A stretch of 40,684 nucleotides of DNA from an uncultured Lachnospiraceae bacterium (lineage in GTDB: Bacteria > Bacillota > Clostridia > Lachnospirales > Lachnospiraceae), in contig CAJUHJ010000014.1 of the NCBI GenBank assembly GCA_910586355.1, positions 1-40,684 of the forward strand, given 5' to 3'. The translations under genes and the position numbers were made by a program. Below the pieces are notes generated by a model. It saw only the letters and a list, made by a program, of their open reading frames with translations. It made no database searches and had not been told where the DNA came from. Shown one piece after another: positions 7,514 through 16,275 of this stretch. The stretch's first letter is position 1. Each line of letters begins with the position of its first letter.

Positions 7514-8903
7514 AAAAATTACGAATACGGCTAAATGGCTGATTCGTATATGGAATATCGGGTTATTTGCTGCTGTATGGTTCGGGTATTACAATTCAAA
7601 AACCTATGATGAGCATTGGCTTTATGGAGGTATTGCTTCCTGCATTGCTTATGTCGTGGTATATAGCTGGTTTTGCAATACTTACCATGTTTTTAGGCTT
7701 GCATCATCGTCTGTGTCGGATTCTGTATTTGGGCAGATTGTTGCAATTGGTGTGTCAGACCTCGCATTGTATTTGGAAAGCTGTGTCAGCAGACATGATT
7801 TTATCAATGTCCTTCCGGGACTTTTGGTTGCGGTGGCACAGATATTGGGATCTGCATTTTTCGTTGTTCGTGTAAAAGCGTATTTTACCAAATACCTTGC
7901 GCCGCAGAAAATGCTTATGATTTATGGCAGCAGTATAAAGCGGGAAGAAGCGGGAAGATTCTGCAGTCTTTTGGAAAGAAAATATCCTTACATATTTGAA
8001 TTTATTTGCCTGAAACAGGAAGAAATGACGAAAGATGAGTTTTTGTCTGTATTAAAAGAATGTGATTCCGTAATGCTCTATGAAATTTCCCACGGCCTGA
8101 GAGGGGAATTTATGAAGGTATGTACAGAGGAGAAAAAAGGATTCTATTTTACGCCAAGGATTGAGGATATTTTCTGCCAGGGATCAGAAGAAAAGAATCT
8201 GACGGATACGCCGCTTTTAAAATATAAATATGTATACGAAATGAAATCCGGTTATTTTGGGAAGAGGGCTTTTGATTTGGTTTTATCCGCATTTTTCTTG
8301 ATTGTAATGTCCCCTGTGTTTTTGGTTACGGCGCTGTGCATTAAGTTAGAGGACGGCGGGCCCGTGTTTTACCGGCAGGAGAGATGTACAAAGAATGGCA
8401 GAGTATTCGAAATTTTGAAATTCCGTAGCATGGTTGTCAATGCAGAAGAAGATGGCGCGAAACCATGTACAGAAAATGATGTGCGTGTGACAAGGATTGG
8501 AAAATTGATTCGCGCAACCAGAATTGACGAACTTCCCCAGATAATCAATATACTGAAAAATGATATGAGCTTCGTAGGCCCAAGACCGGAGCGGGTGGAG
8601 CATGTAGAAAAATATTCTAAGGAAATGCCGGAGTTTTCGTACCGCTTTCGCGTCAACGGCGGTTTAACAGGCTATGCGCAGGTGTGGGGGAAGTATAATA
8701 CTTCTGCTTACGATAAGCTGCGTTATGACTTGATGTATATCGAGAACCAGTCGTTTTACCTGGATTTTAAAATTCTGGTGCTGACATTTCGGACGGTGTT
8801 TAAGTCGGAAAGTACGGAAGGGTTTGATAAGAAGGAGAATAGCAGCGACATGCACGTAACGACAAAACCATCAAGGACATTGCAGAAAGTTAAAGGAGTC
8901 TAG
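7503..8903 (+). CDS. Undecaprenyl-phosphate sugar phosphotransferase (initiating enzyme)
   Basis: This 466-residue membrane protein belongs to the WbaP/WcaJ (bacterial sugar transferase) family. It loads the first sugar-1-phosphate onto undecaprenyl phosphate. Four hydrophobic segments lie in the first 130 residues, followed by a degenerate nucleotide-binding-like middle. The catalytic C-terminal domain begins with KRAFDLVLSAFFLIVMSP. Conserved motifs are KLEDGGPVFYRQER, ILKFRSM, RIDELPQIINILKNDMSFVGPRPER and GLTGYAQVWGKYN. It overlaps the helicase by 11 bases, which suggests translational coupling. The sugar specificity cannot be read from sequence. The C-terminal tail after TFRTVF is longer than usual and polar. 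Confidence 0.94.
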   Translation: MEDKKITNTAKWLIRIWNIGLFAAVWFGYYNSKTYDEHWLYGGIASCIAYVVVYSWFCNTYHVFRLASSSVSDSVFGQIVAIGVSDLALYLESCVSRHDFINVLPGLLVAVAQILGSAFFVVRVKAYFTKYLAPQKMLMIYGSSIKREEAGRFCSLLERKYPYIFEFICLKQEEMTKDEFLSVLKECDSVMLYEISHGLRGEFMKVCTEEKKGFYFTPRIEDIFCQGSEEKNLTDTPLLKYKYVYEMKSGYFGKRAFDLVLSAFFLIVMSPVFLVTALCIKLEDGGPVFYRQERCTKNGRVFEILKFRSMVVNAEEDGAKPCTENDVRVTRIGKLIRATRIDELPQIINILKNDMSFVGPRPERVEHVEKYSKEMPEFSYRFRVNGGLTGYAQVWGKYNTSAYDKLRYDLMYIENQSFYLDFKILVLTFRTVFKSESTEGFDKKENSSDMHVTTKPSRTLQKVKGV

Positions 8904-8911
8904 CTGTCAAA

Positions 8912-9997
8912 ATGAAAAGGAAAAAAATAGCCATATTTCAGGCAAATCTGAATGTTGGAGGAATCCAGAGATCCTTGGTGAATTTACTTTCCAGCGATAT
9001 TTTAAATGAATACGAGGTGGATCTCTATTTGTTTTCCAGGGATATTTTTTATGATATTAGCAGGTTTAAAGAGAATATACATATTTTCTTTCTGAAACCG
9101 TTTCCATACTGGTTTCGTTTCATTCCATTTGGCATAATAAAAAAACTGTCTTTTTATAAAAATATTCCAGACATATATGATTTTGTTTTTGACTTTGATA
9201 GTTATCGGCAGGAGTGTGCTTATTGTACTACCAAAATGTTAAAACCTAAAAAGATTCTTTGGATACACAATGATATGGAACAGGAACTTCGTTTTAATAA
9301 AAAATATCGTGTTTTATATTTGTTTATGAAAGGAAAATTTCAATTTTATGATACATTTGCGGCTGTTTCGAAAGGAGTTGTGAATCCGTTTCGTTCTTAC
9401 AGTGGACAAAAAGAAGCTCCGATTGTAATAATTCCCAATATTATCAATACAGAAGAAATTTTAGATAAGAGCAGTGAAGTTACAGATATTACAGTGGATC
9501 CAATGTGTTGTAATGTTATTTGTGTTGGCAGGATTTACGTGCAAAAGGGTTACGATTTTTTGTTGAAAGATTTTTATGCAGCATATCAGAAAAGAAAAGA
9601 TTTGCGGTGCTATATAGTAGGGGATGGACCGGACGCTGATTACTATAAGAAATGGGTAAAGAATTATGGATTATCCAATGTAGTGTATTTTTTGGGAAAT
9701 AGGAAAAATCCATTTTCTATTATGAAGCAGATGGACGCTTTTTGTTTAGAATCCCGATACGAAGGGCAGGGTTTGGTTTTATGGGAAGCGAAATGTCTTG
9801 GGCTTCAGTTGATTTTTCCAAAGAGGTTAGAGAAGTATAATAGTTCTTTGGCTGGAGTGGATAGTGTAGTTGAGGCACTGGTGAAATTAGAGAAAAAAGA
9901 AAAAAAACAGAATCATCTAATAGAATATCATGAGAATATTGTGAAACAGTACGGAAATCTGCTTTGGGATTCGTTTGAGAACAGGTGTAATATATGA
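8912..9997 (+). CDS. Glycosyltransferase family 4 (GT-B)
   Basis: A 361-residue cytoplasmic glycosyltransferase. The N-terminal IFQANLNVGGIQRSLVNLL is the glycine-rich acceptor-side loop. The C-terminal half carries VGRIYVQKGYDFLL and the E-x7-E motif in ESRYEGQGLVLWEA, which binds the sugar nucleotide. It lies eight bases after the sugar transferase and overlaps the next gene by four bases. It likely adds an early sugar of the repeat unit; donor and acceptor are unknown. A decayed partial copy of part of this gene lies at 10962-11078. Confidence 0.92.
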   Translation: MKRKKIAIFQANLNVGGIQRSLVNLLSSDILNEYEVDLYLFSRDIFYDISRFKENIHIFFLKPFPYWFRFIPFGIIKKLSFYKNIPDIYDFVFDFDSYRQECAYCTTKMLKPKKILWIHNDMEQELRFNKKYRVLYLFMKGKFQFYDTFAAVSKGVVNPFRSYSGQKEAPIVIIPNIINTEEILDKSSEVTDITVDPMCCNVICVGRIYVQKGYDFLLKDFYAAYQKRKDLRCYIVGDGPDADYYKKWVKNYGLSNVVYFLGNRKNPFSIMKQMDAFCLESRYEGQGLVLWEAKCLGLQLIFPKRLEKYNSSLAGVDSVVEALVKLEKKEKKQNHLIEYHENIVKQYGNLLWDSFENRCNI

Positions 9998-10464
9998 GAT
10001 TAAATAGGGAAAAGAGAAAGCCAAACATATGTTTTGTTGCTTCATCAGGCGGACATTGTGAAGAACTTAAAAATTTAGATACTTTAAAAGAAAAATATAG
10101 TGGGTTTTATGTTACGGAAAAAACAGATTTTCATTATGATGCAAAGTATTTATTGCCGTCGACAGGATCAAACGATTTGCGGGTGGTATTTAAAATGATG
10201 TTTTTATGTATTCAGGCGCTTATAATTTGGATAAAAGAAAAGCCTGATTTAGTAATTTCAACAGGAGCGTTGATCTGCATACCGTTTTGGATGCTGGCTA
10301 GAGTATTTGGCAAAAAAGTTATTTTTATTGAAACTTATGCCAGGGTCAGAAATGGATCAAAAACAGGGAAATTTATGTATAAACATTCGGATTTATTTAT
10401 TATCCAATGGGAAAGTTTAAGAGAAGTATATCCTAATGCAGTTTTTGGAGGTTCAATATTTTGA
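9994..10464 (+). CDS. Alg14/PssD-like glycosyltransferase subunit
   Basis: The 156-residue protein begins ICFVASSGGHCEELKNL, the signature of Alg14/PssD/Cps14F-type membrane-anchoring subunits. A hydrophobic stretch, FKMMFLCIQALIIWI, can sit at the membrane. It overlaps the preceding gene by ATGA. It is followed, with a four-base TTGA overlap, by its Alg13-like partner. By family precedent the pair forms one two-subunit transferase, in streptococci a beta-1,4-galactosyltransferase. The sugar here is not known. Confidence 0.9.
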   Translation: MRLNREKRKPNICFVASSGGHCEELKNLDTLKEKYSGFYVTEKTDFHYDAKYLLPSTGSNDLRVVFKMMFLCIQALIIWIKEKPDLVISTGALICIPFWMLARVFGKKVIFIETYARVRNGSKTGKFMYKHSDLFIIQWESLREVYPNAVFGGSIF

Positions 10465-10961
10465 TATTTGTTTGTACTGGTTCAAGGAATTACCAATTTA
10501 ATCGTTTGATTAAAGAAATAGACTGTCTGGTGAAAGAGGAAAAGATAAAGGAACGTGTTTTTGCACAGATTGGAGAAACAGATTATATTCCACAGTTTTT
10601 TGAATATAGAAAATATATTGATGCCGATGAATATGAGGTGTATCAAAATTATTGTGATATATTAATTACTCATGGTGGGACAGGGTCAATCGTAAAAGCA
10701 TTAAAAAAGGGGAAAAATGTAATTGCTGTTCCTCGTTTAAAAAAATATGGCGAACATATAGATGATCATCAATTGCAGATAGTTCAGGAATATGTTGATA
10801 GAAAACAAATTAGAGGAGTATGGGAAATCAAAGATTTATGGAAAGAAATAGTTTTTTTTCAGGAAGGAAATCAATTAAATTCTTACCATTCAGAGCACAA
10901 ATTAATAAAAATTGTAGATAGATATATTCAAGATAATTTTGGTGGCATGAAATGTAGATAA
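10461..10961 (+). CDS. Alg13/PssE-like catalytic glycosyltransferase subunit
   Basis: The 166-residue protein matches the GT28 C-terminal domain: MIFVCTGSRNYQFNRLIKEI at the start, then ILITHGGTGSIVKALKKGKNV and AVPRLKKYGEHIDDHQ. It starts at TTG 10461, overlapping the upstream stop as TTGA, so its translation depends on that of the Alg14-like partner. It carries the sugar-nucleotide binding site of the two-part transferase. Confidence 0.9.
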   Translation: MIFVCTGSRNYQFNRLIKEIDCLVKEEKIKERVFAQIGETDYIPQFFEYRKYIDADEYEVYQNYCDILITHGGTGSIVKALKKGKNVIAVPRLKKYGEHIDDHQLQIVQEYVDRKQIRGVWEIKDLWKEIVFFQEGNQLNSYHSEHKLIKIVDRYIQDNFGGMKCR

Positions 10962-11078
10962 AATACAAAATTTGGATACACAATGATATGGGACAGATCT
11001 CAAATTAGATTTATTACTGGAATATCAAAAATATATAGAAAAAAATATTGCCGGTTATTGGATATTTAAAGGAATATA
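10962..11078 (+). pseudogene. Remnant of a second GT4 gene
   Basis: A 21-base stretch at 10971-10991 is identical to 9258-9278 inside the upstream GT4 gene. Translated, it gives WIHNDM in both places. In the remnant it is preceded by KI without the following leucine, and a stop comes six codons after WIHNDM. A later bit, LLLEYQKYIEKNIAGYW, could be a glycosyltransferase tail. This looks like the scar of a deleted or recombined glycosyltransferase gene within the operon. Confidence 0.5.
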
Positions 11079-11090
11079 GAAGGTGAATAC

Positions 11091-11867
11091 ATGGAAAATA
11101 TAATGTATATACTTGAGAGAATTTGCATTAAAAATGCAGATGAATTTTATATAATGGTAAATGAGGCATTAGAGAGTCAGAAAAAAAAATTTATAGTGAC
11201 TGCAAATCCTGAAATAGTAATGATGGGGAAAAAAAGTAATACAATGTTTCAAATTTTATCAAATTCAGAAGTTGAGATTATTCCAGATGGCATAGGTTTA
11301 GTAAAAAGTTTAAGGTGGATTTTTAAAAATAAAGAAATTCAAAGAAATACTGGAATTGATTTTGTTGAATATTTATTAGAAACTGCGAATCAAAAAAGAA
11401 AAGCAGTTTTTATTTATGGTGCAAAAGAAGAAGTTTTGCAAGACTTTTTAAAAATGTGCAGACAGAGATATCCGAATATTCAATTTGTAGGCTGCTATAA
11501 TGGATATTCGTATAGCGAAGATGATGTGCTAGAAATTTTAAAAACAATTCATGCTGATATTTATTTTGCAGCCTTGGGAACGCCAAGACAGGAACAATTT
11601 TTAAATAAGTTTTATTCTACGAAACAAAAAGGTATTTTTGTTGGAATTGGAGGGAGTTTAGATGTTTTGAGTGGAAACAGCAGAAGAGCTCCGAAATTTT
11701 TCTTAAAACATAATATAGAGTGGCTATATCGAATTACTAAAGAACCTAAAAGAATAAAGAGATTTTTGAATAATAATGTATGTTATATATTTGCGTTTTG
11801 GGGAGATTATCTGCGGTGGAATAGTTATAAAAAAAGGATAAAAGAGATGGATTATGAGGAGAAATAA
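11091..11867 (+). CDS. WecG/TagA/CpsF-family glycosyltransferase (GT26)
   Basis: The 258-residue protein has the GT26 signatures VTANPEIVMMG, IPDGIGLV (with the conserved aspartate), FIYGAKEEV, AALGTPRQEQFL and GIGGSLDVLSG-RRAP. The C-terminal appendage, rich in basic and aromatic residues (HNIEWLYRITKEPKRIKRF), is the membrane-association region of TagA. Well-studied members transfer N-acetylmannosamine or N-acetylmannosaminuronic acid to lipid-linked GlcNAc. The next gene makes UDP-ManNAc, so ManNAc is the natural donor guess. The ATG follows GAAGGTG. Confidence 0.93.
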   Translation: MENIMYILERICIKNADEFYIMVNEALESQKKKFIVTANPEIVMMGKKSNTMFQILSNSEVEIIPDGIGLVKSLRWIFKNKEIQRNTGIDFVEYLLETANQKRKAVFIYGAKEEVLQDFLKMCRQRYPNIQFVGCYNGYSYSEDDVLEILKTIHADIYFAALGTPRQEQFLNKFYSTKQKGIFVGIGGSLDVLSGNSRRAPKFFLKHNIEWLYRITKEPKRIKRFLNNNVCYIFAFWGDYLRWNSYKKRIKEMDYEEK

Positions 11868-11872
11868 AATCA

Positions 11873-12973
11873 GTGAATAAAAAGATTATGCTTGTTTTTG
11901 GCACAAGACCAGAAGCAATTAAAATGTGTCCGCTTGTGAATGAATTAAAAACCAGAAAAAGTTTTACGACAATTGTATGTGTTACGGGGCAGCATCGTCA
12001 AATGTTGGATCAGGTTTTAGAAGTATTTCAGGTGAAGCCGGATTATGATTTGTCGATTATGAAAGATAAACAGACGCTTTTTGATGTGACTATTAATATA
12101 TTGCAGAACATAAAACAAGTACTGGAGAAAGAAAAGCCGGATATGGTTTTGGTACATGGGGATACAACGACTTCATTTGTTACAGCGCTTTGTTGTTATT
12201 ATCTGCAAATACCCATTAGTCATGTGGAGGCTGGGTTGCGTACATATGATGTTTTTTCTCCATTTCCAGAAGAATTTAATAGACAAGCCGTCAGCCTTAT
12301 TTCGTCTTTTCATTTTGCTCCTACGGAGTTGTCCAGACAAAACCTTTTAAAAGAAGGAAAAAACAATCAGATGATATATGTGACAGGCAATACGGCAATC
12401 GATGCGCTTAAGACAACAATTCGAGAAGATTATGTTCATCCACAGTTAGATTGGGCGTCTGACAGTAGATTAATTTTAATTACAGCGCATCGCAGAGAAA
12501 ATTTAGGTGTTCCTATGCGAAATATGTTTCGGGCTATCCGTAGAATTGTAGACGAAAATAGTGATGTAAAAGTTATATATCCAATACATATGAATCCTGC
12601 AGTACGTGAGATTGCTGATGAAATTTTAGGTGGAGATGAAAAAATACGTATGATAGAACCTTTGGATGTTTTAGATTTTCACAATTTTTTATCACACAGC
12701 TATTTAGTTTTAACAGACAGCGGAGGAATTCAGGAAGAAGCCCCATCACTCGGAAAGCCGGTACTTGTTATGCGTAATACGACTGAACGGCCGGAAGGAG
12801 TTGCAGCAGGAACTCTGAAATTGGTTGGAACGGATGAGGAAACGATTTATCATAGTTTTAAAGAATTGTTGGAAAATAACAATATTTATAAAAAAATGAG
12901 TCAGGCAGTAAATCCTTATGGCGATGGTTGTTCTTCTAAAAGAATTGCTGATATTTTGGAAAAAAATTTATAA
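11873..12973 (+). CDS. wecB: UDP-N-acetylglucosamine 2-epimerase (non-hydrolysing)
   Basis: This 366-residue enzyme interconverts UDP-GlcNAc and UDP-ManNAc. Motifs include LVFGTRPEAIKM at the N terminus, LVHGDTTTS, SHVEAGLRT, ITAHRRENLG, LTDSGGIQEEAPSLGKPVLVMR and NTTERPEGV. The start is GTG 11873, giving MNKKIMLVFGTRPEA; GAGGAG lies about 11 bases upstream inside the tagA-like gene's end. Placed directly after the TagA-like transferase, it probably supplies that enzyme's donor. Also called mnaA in Gram-positives. Confidence 0.95.
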   Translation: MNKKIMLVFGTRPEAIKMCPLVNELKTRKSFTTIVCVTGQHRQMLDQVLEVFQVKPDYDLSIMKDKQTLFDVTINILQNIKQVLEKEKPDMVLVHGDTTTSFVTALCCYYLQIPISHVEAGLRTYDVFSPFPEEFNRQAVSLISSFHFAPTELSRQNLLKEGKNNQMIYVTGNTAIDALKTTIREDYVHPQLDWASDSRLILITAHRRENLGVPMRNMFRAIRRIVDENSDVKVIYPIHMNPAVREIADEILGGDEKIRMIEPLDVLDFHNFLSHSYLVLTDSGGIQEEAPSLGKPVLVMRNTTERPEGVAAGTLKLVGTDEETIYHSFKELLENNNIYKKMSQAVNPYGDGCSSKRIADILEKNL

Positions 12974-12996
12974 TACTTAGGGTTTTGGTGGGATAA

Positions 12997-14229
12997 ATGA
13001 AAATAAAATATAATAATTTTTTGATGTGGCTTTTAATAATCAGTCCAATATTAGATAATATCAATGGTTTTTTATTGTTGATTGATAAAAATGTAAATAT
13101 CAGCAGTATATTTAAAACTATAATTTTTTTGTTCTGTATGTATATTATAATTACACATTTAACAAATAGGATATCTGTATATATTTTTGCTATTTCTTTT
13201 TTCTTTATTGTACAGTTTATATTTTTTTCATTTTTTGATAGCGGCGGTTTTGGTTATAATTTATCAACTCTTATTAGATTGCTTATTCCATTTACAATTA
13301 TTTTAGCTTTTCAGAGATTATCAGTTAAAGATAAAACTACCGTAAACTGTATCATTAAAGTAGGAAAGTTTTATTGCTGGTTTTTTCCTTTATCACTGTT
13401 GTTTCCGATGATGTTTGGATTTGGATTTAGTACATATGTGGGTGATTTAGGGTACAAGGGATTTTATTATGCCGGTAATGAAATTAGTGTATTAATGATA
13501 ATGATTTTTGCTATATCTTTGCAATCATTAAAGGCAGAAAAAAGTTGGATAAATCTTTTGAATTTAATATTAAATATAATTAGTATATTTTTAATTGGCA
13601 CAAAAACAGTTTATATTGCTGTAATTATATTATTGGTGACAGCTTTGTATGTTGGACGAATTACAGATAAAAAAATATTAAGTATCATATTGTTTGTCCC
13701 TGTTGGAATTTTTGGTATATGGTATGTTTTTACAAACTTAAAATTTTTCCAACAGATTATTGCCGCATGGAGATGGAGGTATGTTTATCAGGGAACGGGA
13801 ATCCTGGACTTTTTGTTATCTGGAAGAGGTGAATATTTAGAAAAGGCTCTTCATTCGGCATATAGTGAAAAGGCTTTTTCTCATTTTGTAACTGGTCTTA
13901 GTCCTAATCTGGTAGTAAACCAAATGAATAATTTAGTAGAAATGGATATAATAGATTTAATTTTATGGTTTGGAGTAATTGTTACGTTTTTTATTATTGT
14001 TGTATATGCATCTTATTTAAAAAAGGCAATTCAATTGAAAAATCCTATTTATATAATAGACATTTTTCTTGTCTATGGAACTTCTATAATGGCGGGTCAT
14101 GTAATCTTCGCTCCTATGGTAACACTCGTGTTTGCTGTAATGTATTTAAATATTGAATTTACAGAGAAACCAAAAATGAAAGAGGAGATTGTAAAGGAGA
14201 GGATTTGGAGGAAATCATATCATGGATAA
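12997..14229 (+). CDS. wzy: Wzy-type polysaccharide polymerase / O-antigen ligase-like membrane protein
   Basis: The 410-residue protein is almost entirely hydrophobic, with about ten to eleven membrane segments. A large extracellular loop around residues 255-310 carries LLSGRGEYLEKALHSAYSE, as is common in Wzy and ligase proteins, and TKTVYIAVIILLV sits in a mid-protein helix. Sequence identity in this family is always low, so the call rests on topology and position between glycosyltransferases and the flippase. It would join repeat units on the outer face of the membrane. It overlaps the next gene by eight bases. Confidence 0.8.
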   Translation: MKIKYNNFLMWLLIISPILDNINGFLLLIDKNVNISSIFKTIIFLFCMYIIITHLTNRISVYIFAISFFFIVQFIFFSFFDSGGFGYNLSTLIRLLIPFTIILAFQRLSVKDKTTVNCIIKVGKFYCWFFPLSLLFPMMFGFGFSTYVGDLGYKGFYYAGNEISVLMIMIFAISLQSLKAEKSWINLLNLILNIISIFLIGTKTVYIAVIILLVTALYVGRITDKKILSIILFVPVGIFGIWYVFTNLKFFQQIIAAWRWRYVYQGTGILDFLLSGRGEYLEKALHSAYSEKAFSHFVTGLSPNLVVNQMNNLVEMDIIDLILWFGVIVTFFIIVVYASYLKKAIQLKNPIYIIDIFLVYGTSIMAGHVIFAPMVTLVFAVMYLNIEFTEKPKMKEEIVKERIWRKSYHG

Positions 14230-15223
14230 CAGTATGATTAGCGTCATTGTCCCTGTATATAATACGGAAAAGTATCTTTTTGAATGTGTGGAAAGCCTTT
14301 TAAAACAAACATATCAAAATTTTGAATTGATTTTAGTAGATGATGGTTCTACGGATAATTGCGGAAAGATATGTGATGAGTATTCATTGAAAGATGAAAG
14401 GATAAAAGTAATCCATAAAATAAATGGAGGTTTAAGTTCAGCACGGAATGCAGGAATTAAAGAGGCTAAGGGTAGTTATTTATCTTTTATAGACAGTGAC
14501 GATTATGTAGATAAAAAGTTTCTGGAAAGTATGTATCATTGTTTGATGGAGAAGAAGGCAGATATTTGTGAGTGTAGTTTTTTTTATTTAAAAGATAACA
14601 AGAGGATACCAGAAAAGTTATTTCGTTATGAAATTCTTGATAATGTGACCGCTGTAAAATATTTGTTTACTGATTCATATGGTAGTTATGTTGTTACTTG
14701 GAACAAACTTTACAAGAAAAAGCTGTTTAATCAAATTCGGTTTCCGGAAGGAAAATTGCATGAAGATGAGTTCACTACTTATAAGCTGTTATATGAATCA
14801 AAGCAAATAGCATATTTAAACCAACATCTTTATAATTATCGTATTCGAAAAGGCAGCATTATGACTTCGGGATTTTCTATGAAAAGAGCAGAAATATTGA
14901 AGTGTATTGGTGAGATGAAAAATTATTTTAAATTTCATAATGTTGATATGCAAAATGAAATAGGATTTCATGAATTTTCGTTGCAAATACTGCTTTTAAA
15001 TACGATGATTGAGTCAAATAATTATAATATCGAACTCTGGAATAATATCAAACATAATCTAAATAAAAACAGAAAAAAATTATTTCGTTCTCCGTATTTA
15101 AAAAAACACCATAAAATTTATTTGACGACACTGCTGTTAGGAAAGAATATTTATATTGTATTTTGGAAAAGTGTGAAAATAATTAAAGAATTGAAAAGAA
15201 ATATTTTTAGAGGATCGATATGA
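14222..15223 (+). CDS. Glycosyltransferase family 2 (GT-A)
   Basis: The 333-residue protein starts MISVIVPVYNTEKYLFECVESLL, a classic GT2 N terminus. It continues with LVDDGSTDNCGKICDEY, GGLSSARNAGI and the metal-binding FIDSDDYVD. DE in LHEDEFTTYKLLY marks the acceptor side. The C-terminal 90 residues are basic and unassigned. It overlaps both neighbours (8 and 4 bases) and likely adds one sugar to the growing lipid-linked unit. Confidence 0.93.
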   Translation: MDNSMISVIVPVYNTEKYLFECVESLLKQTYQNFELILVDDGSTDNCGKICDEYSLKDERIKVIHKINGGLSSARNAGIKEAKGSYLSFIDSDDYVDKKFLESMYHCLMEKKADICECSFFYLKDNKRIPEKLFRYEILDNVTAVKYLFTDSYGSYVVTWNKLYKKKLFNQIRFPEGKLHEDEFTTYKLLYESKQIAYLNQHLYNYRIRKGSIMTSGFSMKRAEILKCIGEMKNYFKFHNVDMQNEIGFHEFSLQILLLNTMIESNNYNIELWNNIKHNLNKNRKKLFRSPYLKKHHKIYLTTLLLGKNIYIVFWKSVKIIKELKRNIFRGSI

Positions 15224-16275
15224 AAAGTCTAAAAAGAAAACTATATTTTATTTATAAAAAATGGAAGTTCTTACGTTCAGAGTACTATAAAATATTTAAG
15301 CAGAGTACGGATAAAAAAAGAATTCTATTAATTGATACGCCCACACATGGTAATTTAGGCGATCAGGCGATTGCGATTGCAGAACAGAAATTCATATCTG
15401 AAAAGTTAGAATGTAATTATTTTGAATTTACCCAAATGGAATACATAGTTGGAAGAAATGAACTGGTAAAATCCGTACAGGAAGAGGATATTATTTTGAT
15501 CCATGGAGGGGGATTTATTGGAACCATTTGGCAGAATGAAGAAGATATTTTGATCTCAATACTAAAAGATTTTAAACATAATAAAATCATTATTTTTCCA
15601 CAGACAGTTTTCTTTGAAAATACAGAACATGGGATTTTAGAGAGAAAGCGATTATACAACGCAATAAAAGAATGTGTGGATGTCAAGATTTTTGTGAGGG
15701 ACAAGTTATCTTATCAGATTTTAACGAAGGAAATGAATCTGCCCAGACATCAGTGTTTTTTAGTTCCTGATATTGTTACATATATGAATGGTTTAGAGGA
15801 CGAAATTAAAAAACTAAAAAGGACAAAAATTTTGTTTTGTATGAGAAAGGATAAAGAAAAAAATAACGATGATAAACAGATTTTAAATATTTATCAGTCT
15901 TTGATGGAATCTGGAGAAGATGTTTCATTTACAGATACAGTTGTAGAAGGAAAAATCGAAAAAATAGAACGTGAAAAAGAGGTGGAACGCAAACTTTTAG
16001 AATTTTCTTCTGCCAAAATTGTTATAACAGACCGTATTCATGGAATGCTTTTTGCAGCAGTGACAGGGACGCCGTGTATTGCCATGGACAATATCAGCAA
16101 AAAAGTATCAGGCGCGTATGAATGGATACAGTATCTAGAGTATGTTCAGTTTATAAAAGATAAAGAACTTACACTAGATATTATCTTGGCTGTATCAGAT
16201 AAACGGAACTGCAATTATTCAAATATAAAACTGCAAAAGTATTATGAATTGATGAAAAAGGAGATATTATCTTAA
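15220..16275 (+). CDS. Polysaccharide pyruvyl transferase family protein
   Basis: The 351-residue protein has LIDTPTHGNLGDQAIAIAEQ, IIHGGGFIGTIW-type loops and the C-terminal TDRIHGMLFAAVTGTPCIAMDN. These are hallmarks of the family that adds a pyruvate ketal from phosphoenolpyruvate to a sugar (EpsI/EpsO and CsaB relatives). Its ATGA start overlaps the GT2 stop, and its own stop overlaps the next start. With the ManNAc-type genes nearby, a pyruvylated, negatively charged polymer is a reasonable inference. Some family members act on other sugars, so the acceptor is open. Confidence 0.87.
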   Translation: MKSLKRKLYFIYKKWKFLRSEYYKIFKQSTDKKRILLIDTPTHGNLGDQAIAIAEQKFISEKLECNYFEFTQMEYIVGRNELVKSVQEEDIILIHGGGFIGTIWQNEEDILISILKDFKHNKIIIFPQTVFFENTEHGILERKRLYNAIKECVDVKIFVRDKLSYQILTKEMNLPRHQCFLVPDIVTYMNGLEDEIKKLKRTKILFCMRKDKEKNNDDKQILNIYQSLMESGEDVSFTDTVVEGKIEKIEREKEVERKLLEFSSAKIVITDRIHGMLFAAVTGTPCIAMDNISKKVSGAYEWIQYLEYVQFIKDKELTLDIILAVSDKRNCNYSNIKLQKYYELMKKEILS

